Assembly (NCBI GenBank): GCA_949935895.1
Contig: CATLGL010000085.1
Coordinates: 1-5,951, forward strand
DNA length: 5,951 bases
Direction: 5' to 3'
DNA from: an uncultured Clostridia bacterium
GTDB lineage: Bacteria; Bacillota; Clostridia; TANB77; CAG-508
This document shows positions 5,854 through 5,951 of this stretch, piece by piece. Positions within the stretch are counted from its first letter, which is position 1. Each line of letters opens with the position of its first letter. The translations under genes and the position numbers were made by a program. Below the pieces are notes generated by a model. The model was not told where the DNA came from, made no database searches, and saw nothing but the letters and a program-made list of their open reading frames with translations.

Positions 5854-5896
5854 ATACATAAAAAGGCAGGAATACATTTCCTGCCTTTTTATGTAT
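5854..5896 (+). terminator. Strong, symmetric Rho-independent terminator after hpf
   Basis: Arms 5854-5872 and 5878-5896 are perfectly complementary over 19 bp around a 5-base loop (TACAT). The GC core is GGCAGG/CCTGCC, flanked by an A5 tract on the left and a T5 tract on the right (5886-5890). Because both tracts lie within the arms, the structure can end transcription from either strand. It begins 2 bases after the hpf stop codon. The remaining 55 bases to the window end show no gene. Confidence 0.93.
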
Positions 5897-5951
5897 GACT
5901 ACGTAAAAAAACAAAAAATATATTCCTACACAAATATAAGATAATCTAGTC

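Overview
The window is AT-rich DNA with bacterial gene density and every supported gene on the + strand. The gene set and order (ybeY, dgkA, era, a YqzL-type small gene, recO, then a long-form hpf), A/T-ending codons and purine-rich Shine-Dalgarno sites point to a low-GC Firmicute, most likely a clostridium. I cannot name the species. No mobile element, CRISPR array, tRNA or rRNA was seen.

Layout. Positions 2-787 hold the 3' part of an unrecognised helical, lysine-rich protein whose frame is open through the left edge. ybeY follows, then a DgkA-type lipid kinase fused to a PAP2-like domain, then a membrane-anchored DUF3048 (YerB-type) protein. A hairpin terminator (3173-3200) closes this group. 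A new promoter (about 3268-3299) drives era, followed by a 54-residue YqzL-family gene that overlaps recO. hpf has its own well-formed promoter (5244-5272) and ends at a perfect 19-bp hairpin terminator (5854-5896).

Roles. YbeY and Era both act on 16S rRNA and the small subunit, and HPF parks idle ribosomes, so the theme is ribosome maturation and hibernation. Lipid-carrier phosphorylation, envelope and DNA repair (RecO) genes sit alongside, as in the conserved Firmicutes ybeY-dgkA-era-recO neighbourhood.

Main finding. era and recO are each split by a net +1 shift that is otherwise clean: all family motifs are present on both sides and the restored lengths (301 and 242 aa) are normal. In both genes the zero-frame codon at the break is CGG, and I find no other in-frame CGG in the window. 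Skipping the C (GAC-C-GGT in era, TGT-C-GGA in recO) restores both proteins and places Gly right after the second zinc Cys of RecO, where Gly is expected. The explanation may be sequencing error, decay, or +1 translational recoding at a rare or unassigned CGG codon. The repeated context makes recoding worth testing. A second point of interest is the kinase-PAP2 fusion, whose key catalytic positions look substituted.
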